From: CAYJAZ01 sp964371865 | Lineage (GTDB): Bacteria; Desulfobacterota; Desulfovibrionia; Desulfovibrionales; Desulfovibrionaceae | Reading direction: 5' to 3' | NCBI GenBank assembly: GCA_964371865.1 | Contig: CAYJOR010000011.1 | Location: 1 to 60,309, forward strand | DNA: 60,309 bases | Shown: positions 1-7,612 of the stretch, one piece after another | How the letters are laid out: each line of letters begins with the position of its first letter | Position numbering within the stretch: position 1 is the stretch's first letter | Notes under the pieces: generated by a model | The model's database searches: none | The model's input: the letters and a program-made list of their open reading frames with translations, nothing else | Told to the model about the DNA's origin: nothing | Made by a program: the position numbers and the translations under genes

Positions 1-58
1 TAAAAAGAAGATTATTAGCTTTTCTCAATAAAATGTTCAGCAATTATGCAGAGGTATT
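1..58 (+). repeat. Right-end fragment of dispersed repeat family E
   Basis: This segment matches the right end of the copies at 19249-19371 and 55660-55854 almost base for base, including TATTAGCTTTTCTCAATAAA and the terminal ATTATGCAGAG. The left part of the copy lies before the window start, so its size and target gene cannot be seen. Confidence 0.8.
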
Positions 59-173
59 AATTAAGTAATACTGTAACAGGTATCTACCAAAATATAATTA
101 CTGAAACTAGAGTATGTTTATAAATTAATATTAAACTTTGGAATAATAAAGCTAAATCCATAAAGAAGACTAG

Positions 174-390
174 GGTGTGTTTCTAAATTAAGAGATTTTG
201 TATTTTTGACAAGGAAAAGTGAATTTTTATGAAAGGAGTTTATCAAAACATAAATGACTTGAATAAAAATTTACTTTGACGAAGCTATTTGTTGATAAGT
301 CTGATAGCGAAATATCGTTTTTTTATCAAAGTAATTCAGCTAACTTCATCTAACTATCAAAAATCAAAAGAATTAATTTAGAAACATACC
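174..390. mobile_element. MITE-like element with terminal inverted repeats and CTAG target duplication
   Basis: The ends read GGTGTGTTTCTAAATTAA (left) and, on the opposite strand, GGTATGTTTCTAAATTAA (right), a 17/18 match, with looser similarity continuing inward. CTAG flanks both ends (170-173 and 391-394). The 217-bp interior has no reading frame. Short size, terminal inverted repeats and a 4-bp CTAG duplication are typical of non-autonomous derivatives of IS5-group elements, which insert at YTAR. No transposase is present in the window. Because CTAG is itself a palindrome, its duplication is weaker proof than an asymmetric site would be. Confidence 0.7.
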
Positions 391-394
391 CTAG

Positions 395-596
395 TTATAT
401 CAGTACCTGTCAATCAATGTCTTAACAAGAATTAAGACTTTTAGTGCTTTATTTTAAAACCTCTTTAAGCTCAAAAGTAAACAAAAAAAATATCGATACT
501 AATTCACGTAACAAGTTATATGCACTTGCTTGAAGTGCTATAAATTGTCGACATGATTAATATCGATATATATTGAAATTTTTAACCTAGAAAGAA
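395..596. other. AT-rich intergenic stretch without recognisable content
   Basis: Between the MITE and the small membrane-protein gene I see no open frame, RNA-like fold or convincing terminator. Two ATCGAT-containing tracts lie near 490 and 560, but nothing supports a function for them. Confidence 0.5.
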
Positions 597-782
597 TTAA
601 TGACTTCCATGATCCATATCAGGTTTCTTTGCATCTTTCATTGCATTATAAACAACTAATGCAAGGCCAATACCGAGAACGGTAAGAACCAAGTAAAGAA
701 CGCCAAAAAAGATAACGTGATCAGGCATCCATAATGGTAAATCCCAAGGAAGTGGGCTACGTACGTTTACTCCGGGTGTCAT
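597..782 (-). CDS. Small single-pass membrane protein, unknown function
   Basis: I do not recognise this 61-residue protein with certainty. A Pro-rich amphipathic N-terminus (SPLPWDLPLWMPDH) leads into one hydrophobic helix at about residues 23-46, then a short basic and His-containing tail ending HGSH. The ATG is preceded by an AAAAGGAG ribosome-binding site 8 bases upstream, and a promoter-like pair lies at 831-858, so it is very likely a real gene. It stands alone, with non-coding DNA on both sides. The shape would suit a small subunit of a membrane complex, such as a respiratory or transport accessory protein, but that is a guess. Confidence 0.75.
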   Translation of the reverse strand: MTPGVNVRSPLPWDLPLWMPDHVIFFGVLYLVLTVLGIGLALVVYNAMKDAKKPDMDHGSH

Positions 783-830
783 ACTAACTCCTTTTATCTA
801 AGCACTTTTGATATTAAATGACTGAGTGTC

Positions 831-858
831 AGTATAGCTATTTTTTTAAAAAGTGCAA
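831..858 (-). promoter_or_regulatory. Probable sigma-70 promoter of the small membrane-protein gene
   Basis: On the minus strand TTGCAC and TATACT are separated by 16 bases and lie about 50-75 bases before the start codon at 782, giving a leader of roughly 40 bases. The rest of the 783-1124 gap holds only this promoter and the ribF one; I see no other feature in it. Confidence 0.55.
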
Positions 859-1061
859 GTCTTTTTAATCTAGTTGAGCAAAGAAAAATTTTCACATTTT
901 AGATTCAGCACTATAGATTACTCTTACCATAGAAAAAGATCTTAATATAAAATCATCAATAATTTCGGCAATTAAAAGTCTAATTAAAGTCGTTAGTTAG
1001 AGTATCAAAGATCTAATTAGTTTGAATAATTCTTCCTTACAAATCAGCCTGAAAAAAAGAA

Positions 1062-1090
1062 TTGAACTTTAGAAGATTTTTCGATAAAGT
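1062..1090 (+). promoter_or_regulatory. Possible sigma-70 promoter of ribF operon
   Basis: TTGAAC and TAAAGT are spaced by 17 bases, 34 bases before the ribF start. The -10 box is only a moderate match. No FMN-riboswitch-like conserved core is visible in the leader. Confidence 0.4.
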
Positions 1091-1124
1091 ACACACATAT
1101 ACTATTTGTTAAGGTTACATTTTT

Positions 1125-2066
1125 ATGCTTACTCTTCATAAATCAGAAAATCTTCAAGAAATACAATCTTGTGTTGCTACTATTGGAAATTTTGACGGAA
1201 TTCATATTGGTCATGCTATTCTCATTAAAAAATGCGCTGAAACTGCAAAAAAACTCAATCTTCCATCTGTTGTAATAACGTTTGCACCTCACCCAAGTGT
1301 TGTTCTTTCAAAAAATCCCGTAAGACCGCTGATAAGCTTGAAAAAAAGGCTTATGCTTATTGAGGATTTAGGTGTAGACTACTGTTATGTTATACCTTTT
1401 ACAAAGGAATTTGCTAAACAAAAAGCAAGTCAATTTATTGAGGAATTTGTAAAAGATAACATTCATTGTCAAGAACTTATTGTAGGCTATAATTTTCTTA
1501 TGGGTTGCGATAAAGTTGGTGGTGAAGCACTTTCTAATCTACTTTCCGAGTTTCATTGCAAGCTTTTTCTTCAGGATGAAGTTGTTTTGACTGACAGCTC
1601 AGGGCAAAGTCACAAACTTTCATCAACTACTATCAGAAAAGCTCTGAATCTAGGTGATATAGAACTTGTGAATACATTTTTAGGGCGTGAGCATAGTGTA
1701 AAAGGTAAGGTTGAGCACGGCGCAAAACGTGGTTCTGCCCTCCTCGGATTCGCTACTGCAAATATGGATACTGGAAATCTGCTTCTCCCAAAAGCCGGAG
1801 TTTATGCAACTACTGCATCTTTTCCAGATAATGCCGACCCAAACACCTATAAAGCAATAAGTAATATTGGCTATAATCCAACCTTTGCGGGCGATAAACT
1901 CATTATGGAAACCCATATAATCGACTTCGATAAAATGATTTATGGTGAAAACCTTCGAGTAGAATTTCTTACTCGCATAAGAGATGAAAAAAAGTTTTCC
2001 TCAATAGATGAACTCATAGCTCAATTAGAAGCAGATAAAAATTTCAGAATCAACCTAAATTCATAA
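1125..2066 (+). CDS. ribF: Bifunctional riboflavin kinase / FAD synthetase
   Basis: The 313-residue protein converts riboflavin to FMN and FMN to FAD in the cytoplasm. The N-terminal nucleotidyltransferase domain carries GNFDGIHIGH at residues 21-30, the HxGH-type adenylyl-transfer signature. The C-terminal riboflavin-kinase domain starts near residue 185 (FLGREHSVKGKVEHGAKRG) and contains the SNIGYNPTF motif. Length is standard for the prokaryotic fused enzyme. The ATG has an AAGG about 12 bases upstream. It heads a plus-strand group with hisB (14-base gap) and two lipoprotein genes. The enzyme would supply flavins for the many flavoproteins expected in an anaerobic respirer. Confidence 0.96.
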   Translation: MLTLHKSENLQEIQSCVATIGNFDGIHIGHAILIKKCAETAKKLNLPSVVITFAPHPSVVLSKNPVRPLISLKKRLMLIEDLGVDYCYVIPFTKEFAKQKASQFIEEFVKDNIHCQELIVGYNFLMGCDKVGGEALSNLLSEFHCKLFLQDEVVLTDSSGQSHKLSSTTIRKALNLGDIELVNTFLGREHSVKGKVEHGAKRGSALLGFATANMDTGNLLLPKAGVYATTASFPDNADPNTYKAISNIGYNPTFAGDKLIMETHIIDFDKMIYGENLRVEFLTRIRDEKKFSSIDELIAQLEADKNFRINLNS

Positions 2067-2080
2067 CATAAGGAATTAAT

Positions 2081-2668
2081 ATGAGAACTTGTGATTATTC
2101 ACGAAAAACAAATGAAACAGATATCCAACTCTCCTTAAATATTGATGGTAGCGGAGAAACTAAAATATCCAGTGGTTTTGGAATGTTAGACCACTTTCTT
2201 ACTCTTTTAGGCTTCTGGGCACAGTTTGATTTATCAGTAAAATGCGTGGGCGATACCTATATAGATAACCATCACACAGCCGAAGACATCGGCATAACTT
2301 TAGGCACAGCTCTTATCTCTGCAATGGGCGACAGAAAAGGAATTGCGCGTGTTGGCAATGCAAAAGTTCCAATGGATGAAGCTCTTACAGAGGTGTGTAT
2401 AGATCTTTCTGGAAGAGCTTGGATTGAATGGAGAAACTCTGAAATTCTTCCTCCAGTTCTTGCTAATGAAGAAATTGATATCTGGCGTGAATTTTATAAA
2501 GCTTTTGCTTTTGCTGCAAAATGTAATCTACATGTAAATTTCCTTTATGGAAAAAATGGTCATCACCTTTTAGAGTCAGTTGCAAAAGGTCTTGGACTTG
2601 CACTTAAACAAGCTTTAAAAGTTGAAACAAATCGTGTATCAAGCACCAAAGGAGTGTTGGAAGTATGA
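2081..2668 (+). CDS. hisB: Imidazoleglycerol-phosphate dehydratase (histidine biosynthesis)
   Basis: Removes water from imidazoleglycerol phosphate, the sixth step of histidine synthesis. At 195 residues it is the monofunctional enzyme without a HisN phosphatase domain. The two metal-binding repeats are clear: FGMLDHFLTLLGFW near residue 33 with DNHHTAEDIG near 67, and HVNFLYGKNGHHLLES near 155. The start has AAGGAATTAAT upstream. No other his gene is in the window, so the pathway genes are scattered in this genome. Its stop overlaps the next start by four bases (ATGA), suggesting translational coupling to an unrelated lipoprotein gene. Confidence 0.97.
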   Translation: MRTCDYSRKTNETDIQLSLNIDGSGETKISSGFGMLDHFLTLLGFWAQFDLSVKCVGDTYIDNHHTAEDIGITLGTALISAMGDRKGIARVGNAKVPMDEALTEVCIDLSGRAWIEWRNSEILPPVLANEEIDIWREFYKAFAFAAKCNLHVNFLYGKNGHHLLESVAKGLGLALKQALKVETNRVSSTKGVLEV

Positions 2669-3297
2669 TTAAATTATTACAAGTATTATTCTGTTTTATT
2701 TTAGCAATTTTTCTTTCAGCTTGTGCCTCTAATCAAAACGCTGAGCTACCTATTCCTGATATTCGTATAGGCCTTGCTCCTCTCAATCAACCTACAGATT
2801 CTTCTGAACTCATGGCAGGCTATTTCCCTAAAGATAGACGCCTTGCCGACGAAAACCAAATTCAAAATTTGGACTCCGCAATAAAAGAAAAAATCGCTTT
2901 ACTTCCACGTCAAATTATGAATCTTGTTGAAGTAAACGATGAATTACTTGCTCCATTTATAGAAGAAAACCCAACAAAAGGCGTTCTTGCTTACTGGATT
3001 GAATACGGTAAGTATCAAGATGTTGATTTAATTCTTGTTCCTCAACTTTATTATTATCACGACAAAGAAGCGTCAAACAAGCAAGGCATGGAAAACGCCC
3101 TTATGCTTGATTTTTATCTGATTGATACAAGAGATAATGGTCTTCTTCTTGCTCGTTCCCATTTTGCCGAAGAAGAGCAGGCAACTCAAGGGAACATATT
3201 AGGTATGATTGCTTTCACTAAAAGAATTGGTGATTCTTCAATAAATGCAATGCTTTCTGACTCCATTGATAGAATGGTAGAAGAATTTAATTTATAA
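2665..3297 (+). CDS. Putative outer-membrane or periplasmic lipoprotein, unknown function
   Basis: The 210-residue product starts with a hydrophobic signal ending in a lipobox LSACAS, with acylated Cys near residue 20. The mature part begins with a strand-rich segment (IRIGLAPLNQP) and has a central VDLILVPQLYYY segment followed by LMLDFYLIDTRDNGLLLARS. The pattern 'not known locally, resource listed, type of variable named' resembles the CsgG/TolB-N/FlgO-like lipoprotein fold also seen in the gene at 47589-48302, but the similarity is only at the level of motif order. It overlaps hisB by four bases and is followed after 16 bases by another lipoprotein gene. Confidence 0.8.
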   Translation: MIKLLQVLFCFILAIFLSACASNQNAELPIPDIRIGLAPLNQPTDSSELMAGYFPKDRRLADENQIQNLDSAIKEKIALLPRQIMNLVEVNDELLAPFIEENPTKGVLAYWIEYGKYQDVDLILVPQLYYYHDKEASNKQGMENALMLDFYLIDTRDNGLLLARSHFAEEEQATQGNILGMIAFTKRIGDSSINAMLSDSIDRMVEEFNL

Positions 3298-3313
3298 AAA
3301 CAAAGGAAAAAAC

Positions 3314-3691
3314 ATGAAAAAACTTTGTATTGTATTAATATTATTTACTTTAACAGCGTGTGCAACAGTTGAAAAATATAATACAATGGTGCGAAGTCAC
3401 ATTTCGTCAACTCAAGATGAGCTTGTTGGTAGTTGGGGAATTCCTGATAAAACTTTTACTCTTTCTAATGGCGATGTGCTCTTTTCCTATATAAATGAAA
3501 GTACTAGACATTATGAAGGAACTCCGGGAAAAGTTACTAAGTATGTTGACAAGGATGGGAATGTGAGCTTTACATCAACAGAAGGTACTGATTCCTACTA
3601 CAGAGATTATATCTGCACAACTGATTTCAAAATTCGAGATGGTATAGTCATAGATGTTAATTTCCGCGGTAATGACTGTTACTCTGAATAA
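3314..3691 (+). CDS. Small lipoprotein, possibly BamE/SmpA-like
   Basis: This 125-residue protein has a signal peptide and lipobox LTACAT (Cys near residue 16). The mature domain begins with a helix and a WGIPDKTF segment, then alternating strands and two Cys (ICTT and GNDC) that could form a disulfide. The order helix, G/W-x-P-D, strands resembles the SmpA/OmlA fold of BamE, but I cannot confirm membership. AAAGGAAAA precedes the start. It is the last gene of the ribF group, closed by the hairpin at 3715-3745. Confidence 0.75.
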   Translation: MKKLCIVLILFTLTACATVEKYNTMVRSHISSTQDELVGSWGIPDKTFTLSNGDVLFSYINESTRHYEGTPGKVTKYVDKDGNVSFTSTEGTDSYYRDYICTTDFKIRDGIVIDVNFRGNDCYSE

Positions 3692-3714
3692 TTTCATCTA
3701 TATATTAAATGAAG

Positions 3715-3745
3715 AAACCACGTTTTTTACAAGCGTGGTTTTTTA
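3715..3745 (+). terminator. Rho-independent terminator after the ribF-hisB-lipoprotein group
   Basis: AAACCACG (3715-3722) pairs with CGTGGTTT (3734-3741), followed by a T run. It sits 24 bases after the lipoprotein stop. Confidence 0.85.
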
Positions 3746-3838
3746 TTGATTTGAAGTCGTTTATCAAAGCATAAACAACTGAATAATGTTTGAACTCTAA
3801 CACAGAGATAATCGAATTGACAATTTTGACAATACTAT

Positions 3839-4846
3839 CTAACAAATTCTTGGTAATTGAGCACCTTCAAGAAGTGGGAGTAAGCGTGTTCCGCCAATTT
3901 TAGTTTTAAGAATTACTCTCGCTTTATCCTTTTCTTTTAATTGAATATTTCCAATTTGACACGCATTTTTACCCTCAGGGAACGAACGCATAATACTTAG
4001 AGCTTCGTCTGCATATTTTTGTGGCAAAATACAAATAAATTTCCCTTCATTAGCAAGATAAAGAGGATCAAGCCCTAGAAGTGAACACGCTGAATATACC
4101 GCTTTTGACACAGGAATATCTTTATCATTTATAAGACAATCTACCTGAGATTGTTCAGCTATTTCTCCTAAAGTTGTTGCTAACCCTCCACGGGTTGGAT
4201 CTCTTAAAACGTGAATTTCCGGAATTGTAGTAACAATTTTTTCAATAATATGATTAAGTGATGCACAATCTGAAGAAATATTTTGTATAAACGAAAATTT
4301 TTCACGAGCTGCCATAATTGCTAATGCGTGATCGCCAAGATTTCCGGAAATAAGAATTGCATCACCATCTTCAGCTCTATTTCCACTTGGTGGATTATCT
4401 ACTAAAACTTCGCCTATTCCTGTGGTATTAATAAATATTTTATCGCAAACTCCACGTGGAACAACCTTTGTATCTCCAGTAACAACAAGAACTCCTGCTT
4501 TATTTGCAGCTTCTGCTAAATTTGAAACTACACGTTCAAGCAAATCAAGCTCTAAACCTTCTTCTAGAATACAAGCAGTTGAAATATATCTTGGTTTTGC
4601 ACCAAGCATTGCAACATCATTTACTGTTCCATGCACTGCAAGATTCCCTATATTTCCTCCATTAAACTCTATCGGAGTAATAACATAAGAATCTGTACTC
4701 ATTGCAAGCGGTGATTTTAAATTTATCAAAGCAGCATCATTTAGAGTATTAAGTATTGGATTTCCAAGATATTTTAAAATAAGTTCATTAATAAGTCTTT
4801 GTGAAGCGCGTCCACCCGAACCAACATCAAGAGAAAGAGTTTTCAT
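3839..4846 (-). CDS. hypE: Hydrogenase maturation protein HypE
   Basis: HypE dehydrates the carbamoyl group on its C-terminal Cys to a thiocyanate, the source of the cyanide ligands of the [NiFe]-hydrogenase iron. The 335-residue protein ends in the diagnostic PRIC tetrapeptide. The N-terminus (LDVGSGGRASQRLI) and the PurM/AIR-synthetase-like body (VVTGDTKVVPRG, RDPTRGGLATTLGEIAEQS) match the family. The start lies 9 bases from the hypD stop, so the two are translated from one mRNA. The partners hypA, hypB, hypC and hypF are not in the window. Confidence 0.97.
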   Translation of the reverse strand: MKTLSLDVGSGGRASQRLINELILKYLGNPILNTLNDAALINLKSPLAMSTDSYVITPIEFNGGNIGNLAVHGTVNDVAMLGAKPRYISTACILEEGLELDLLERVVSNLAEAANKAGVLVVTGDTKVVPRGVCDKIFINTTGIGEVLVDNPPSGNRAEDGDAILISGNLGDHALAIMAAREKFSFIQNISSDCASLNHIIEKIVTTIPEIHVLRDPTRGGLATTLGEIAEQSQVDCLINDKDIPVSKAVYSACSLLGLDPLYLANEGKFICILPQKYADEALSIMRSFPEGKNACQIGNIQLKEKDKARVILKTKIGGTRLLPLLEGAQLPRIC

Positions 4847-4855
4847 AATTTTCCT

Positions 4856-5965
4856 TTAAATATCCATATAACGATAGTATGACGCACAAGCGCCCTCTGA
4901 AGAAACCATACAAGGACCAAGTGGATTTTGAGGCGTACAAGCTTTTGAAAAAATAGGACATTTAGGAGGTTGAATATGTCCTTTCAAAACAGAACCACAT
5001 TTACATGCTGTAGGTTTATCATCTGTTTTCAATTCAATATTAAAGCGTTTGAGCGCATCAAATTCTGTGAATTCTTCTCTTATCGATAGCCCACTTTGTT
5101 CTATTTTTCCAAGACCGCGCCAATGGGCATCGGTCGATTTAAAGACTGAATAGAGTAAATCCATAGCTTTTTTATTTCCATCATGAGAAACTGCTCTAGT
5201 ATACGCATTTACAACTTTAGCGTCATTTTCAACTAATTGTTCAAGTGCACACTTCAAAGCATAAGCCATATCTAAAGATTCAAAACCTGTTATAATTGCA
5301 GGTTTTTTATATTCAGTTCCTATAAAATTAAAGTACTCTACTCCGGTTATACATGCAACATGCCCCGGTAAAAGAAAGATGTCTACACTTGGTACGTCTG
5401 CACTTTCTTCGCTGAGTAAAGCATGCAAAGCCGGTGCGACTTGTTTGTGCATTGAAAAAACAGAAAAATTCTTTATATTTTGCGCTTGTGCACTCAAAAT
5501 TGTAGCAGCTATAATAGGAGCTGTTGTTTCAAAGCCAATTCCAAGAAAGATTATTTCATGGTTTGGGTTATCTAGAGCAATTTGAAGCGCATCATGCGGA
5601 GAGTAGATTATTTCAAGTTTTGAATTTGTTCCAAAAACAGTATTTTTTAGACTATCACCTTTTGCATTTGGAACTCTGATTAAGTCACCAAAAGTTGCAA
5701 TAATGCAATTATCAAGCTTAGAAAAATCAAGATAAGCTTGAACTTCACTTTCATGTGTTACACAAACAGGACACCCCGGTCCAGAAATATGATGAAGTTT
5801 TTCAGGGAGTAAGGAACGTAATCCGGTATGAAATAATGAGGCAGTATGTGTTCCGCAAACTTCCATAAAGCGTATATCACGCCCTATTTTATCGCAAAGA
5901 TTTTTTATTTGCGCAATAAGAGCAGAACAGTATTCAGGGCTATTATATTCGTTTTCAAAATCCAT
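4856..5965 (-). CDS. hypD: Hydrogenase maturation protein HypD
   Basis: HypD is the Fe-S scaffold that, with HypC, assembles the Fe(CN)2CO group of [NiFe]-hydrogenases. Signature motifs are all present: FMEVCGTHT near residue 36, GPGCPVCVTH near 83, and the Cys-rich C-terminus from about residue 320 (CKCGSVLKG, CPIFSKAC, GPCMVSSEGAC) that binds the cluster. Length (369) is normal. It is transcribed first, followed by hypE. A promoter-like pair lies at 6007-6035. The ribosome-binding site before the ATG is weak (GAAGTGAAG). Confidence 0.97.
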   Translation of the reverse strand: MDFENEYNSPEYCSALIAQIKNLCDKIGRDIRFMEVCGTHTASLFHTGLRSLLPEKLHHISGPGCPVCVTHESEVQAYLDFSKLDNCIIATFGDLIRVPNAKGDSLKNTVFGTNSKLEIIYSPHDALQIALDNPNHEIIFLGIGFETTAPIIAATILSAQAQNIKNFSVFSMHKQVAPALHALLSEESADVPSVDIFLLPGHVACITGVEYFNFIGTEYKKPAIITGFESLDMAYALKCALEQLVENDAKVVNAYTRAVSHDGNKKAMDLLYSVFKSTDAHWRGLGKIEQSGLSIREEFTEFDALKRFNIELKTDDKPTACKCGSVLKGHIQPPKCPIFSKACTPQNPLGPCMVSSEGACASYYRYMDI

Positions 5966-6006
5966 ATATACTTCACTTCATTTTTAGAGTTGTAATAATT
6001 TCCCTT

Positions 6007-6035
6007 TAGTTAACACAGTATTGCGTTAGGGTCAA
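6007..6035 (-). promoter_or_regulatory. Possible promoter of hypDE
   Basis: TTGACC and TAACTA on the minus strand are 17 bases apart, with a leader of about 35-40 bases to hypD. The -10 box matches at four of six positions. Confidence 0.45.
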
Positions 6036-6094
6036 GTATGCTATCTAGGCAAAAGCAAAAAGGAATATTTTTTTATACCTCATAATGACTTTAA

Positions 6095-6124
6095 ATAGAA
6101 AAAGCAGACTTTACAGTCTGCCTT
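6095..6124 (-). terminator. Terminator of tpiA-secG
   Basis: On the minus strand GCAGACT, a 4-base loop and AGTCTGC are followed by TTTTTCTATTT. It lies about 30 bases after the secG stop. Confidence 0.85.
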
Positions 6125-6154
6125 TTATTAATCTAAAGTCATTTCTTATTTTCT

Positions 6155-6613
6155 TTATTGAGGAGCAACTTCAGTTGATTCAGTTGGTTTAGTTTCTTCA
6201 GTAGCTTTATCAGCTTCAACAGGAGCTTCAGCTGGTTTGTCTTCTACAACAGGAGCTTCAGCTGGTTTGTCTTCTACTACAGGAGCTTCAGCTGGTTTTT
6301 CTTCTACTGCTGGAGCTGGTGCTTCAGACTGTGCAGGTGCTGGAGTTGTTTCTTCAAATTGAACGTTTAGAAGTGATGAAGTCTCATCAGAGGTGCCTGT
6401 CATGATATTGTAAGCCAATGAAGTACAAACAAATATCACTGCTAAAGTTGCAGTAAGTTTAGTTAAAAGACCGCCGGCACCGGCTGAACCGAAAGTATTA
6501 GAACTTCCGCCACCAAAAATAACTCCCATACCGTCACGACCTGCTTGTAAAAGAACAAGAATTACAAGAATTACACAAACTAGTATATGTACTGATAAAA
6601 TCGCAGTATCCAC
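6155..6613 (-). CDS. secG: Preprotein translocase subunit SecG with repetitive acidic tail
   Basis: SecG is the small SecYEG subunit that assists protein export. Residues 1-75 hold the family core: a first membrane helix (ILVCVILVILVLLQ), the GRDGMGVIFGGGSSNTFGSAG loop split by Gly residues, and a second helix (LTATLAVIFVCTSLAYNIM). Core length and order are normal. Beyond residue 80 comes an unusual Pro/Ala/Glu-rich tail with about three near-identical 10-residue units (EAPVVEDKPA) encoded by 30-bp tandem repeats. Tails of this type occur in some SecG proteins and are probably disordered. The gene follows tpiA after 23 bases. Confidence 0.93.
   Translation of the reverse strand: MDTAILSVHILVCVILVILVLLQAGRDGMGVIFGGGSSNTFGSAGAGGLLTKLTATLAVIFVCTSLAYNIMTGTSDETSSLLNVQFEETTPAPAQSEAPAPAVEEKPAEAPVVEDKPAEAPVVEDKPAEAPVEADKATEETKPTESTEVAPQ
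6208..6308. repeat. 30-bp tandem repeat inside secG
   Basis: About three copies of a unit containing CAGGAGCTTCAGCTGGTTTG and TCTTCTAC follow one another without gaps. Because 30 is divisible by three, gain or loss of units keeps the reading frame. Confidence 0.85.
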
Positions 6614-6636
6614 AAGATGCTCCTAAGAAAATATTT

Positions 6637-7401
6637 TTATGAACGCACTATTGATGAGAAGCTTTCTGCTTGTAATGATGCACCACCAACTAGTACGCCA
6701 TCAACATTTGCAATTGCCATAATAGCAACAGCATTTTCAGGTTTTACGCTTCCACCATAGAGTATACGTGTTTCATTTGCTTTTTCAGCTAAAATTTCAA
6801 TCAATAAAGCACGAACAATTGCATGTGCTTCTTCAATATCTTTTTCGCTTGCTACTTTACCGGTACCAATTGCCCAAACCGGTTCGTAAGCAATTGCTAA
6901 ATCTTCAGCTTTATAATCAGCAGGAAGTTTAGCAAGACCTTCAACTAATTGAGTTTTTAGAACAGATTGAAGTTTTCCGCCTTCACGCTCTTCTAATGTT
7001 TCACCTATACAGAAAACTACTCGCATACCCTTAGTAAGAGCAAATTCAGTTTTATCAGCAAGAAAAGCATCTGTTTCGCCAAAATAGCTACGGCGTTCTG
7101 AGTGACCTACTAAAACCCATTCAGCACCGATTGGTTTAATCATATCAAGTGAAATTTCACCAGTATATGCACCTTCGTCTGCAGGATAAAAGTTTTGCGC
7201 ACCAAATCCAAAAGGAAATTGAGGTGGCATGGTTGCTTTTGCTACATTCAAAGAAGATATATTTGTTGCTGATGGAAATACAACAACTTCTCTATCTAAC
7301 ATTGGAGCTTCGTTAAGACGTGCAAGCAATTCTTTGGCTGTATCAATTGCTTGGGTTGGAGTTTTATACATTTTCCAATTTGCTGCCATTAATTTAAGCA
7401 T
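6637..7401 (-). CDS. tpiA: Triosephosphate isomerase
   Basis: Interconverts dihydroxyacetone phosphate and glyceraldehyde 3-phosphate. The 254-residue TIM barrel shows the N-terminal AANWKMYKT (Asn and Lys contacts), the catalytic His in GHSERRSYFGE near residue 97, the catalytic Glu in AYEPVWAIGTGK near 170, and the phosphate-binding GGSVKPENA and DGVLVGGASL. I start at the ATG at 7401 because GAAGGAG stands at the right distance before it; a GTG six codons earlier has that same sequence inside the coding region. It is followed by secG, a frequent pairing in bacteria. Confidence 0.97.
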   Translation of the reverse strand: MLKLMAANWKMYKTPTQAIDTAKELLARLNEAPMLDREVVVFPSATNISSLNVAKATMPPQFPFGFGAQNFYPADEGAYTGEISLDMIKPIGAEWVLVGHSERRSYFGETDAFLADKTEFALTKGMRVVFCIGETLEEREGGKLQSVLKTQLVEGLAKLPADYKAEDLAIAYEPVWAIGTGKVASEKDIEEAHAIVRALLIEILAEKANETRILYGGSVKPENAVAIMAIANVDGVLVGGASLQAESFSSIVRS

Positions 7402-7542
7402 GAGTAAGTTCTCCTTCACGAGATTTCAAACAGGCATTTTCTCTTGTGATAGAAAAAAAGTCAAGCTTTTTTTTCACATATAATTATCAATTATTCTCAT
7501 AACCTCTGTGAATCGTATTTTTTTTATTTTTTTAATTAGAAC

Positions 7543-7571
7543 TTGACAATATCAATTTTCCTTAATATAAA
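7543..7571 (+). promoter_or_regulatory. Promoter of sahR-ahcY with a possible operator
   Basis: TTGACA (7543-7548) and TATAAA (7566-7571) are separated by 17 bases. TATCAA-N6-TTAATA (7550-7567) forms an imperfect palindrome in the spacer and -10 box, a plausible autoregulatory SahR site. I cannot confirm it against the known SahR motif. Confidence 0.65.
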
Positions 7572-7612
7572 TAATCTGTAAAATTAATATATATTTAAAG
7601 ATTTGAGGATAT

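Noticed and set aside
1091..1124. FMN riboswitch before ribF
   Set aside because: The leader is about 35 bases, too short, and lacks the conserved RFN core.
6208..6308. Tandem repeat considered as a CRISPR-like array
   Set aside because: Units follow each other without spacers and encode an in-frame tail of SecG.
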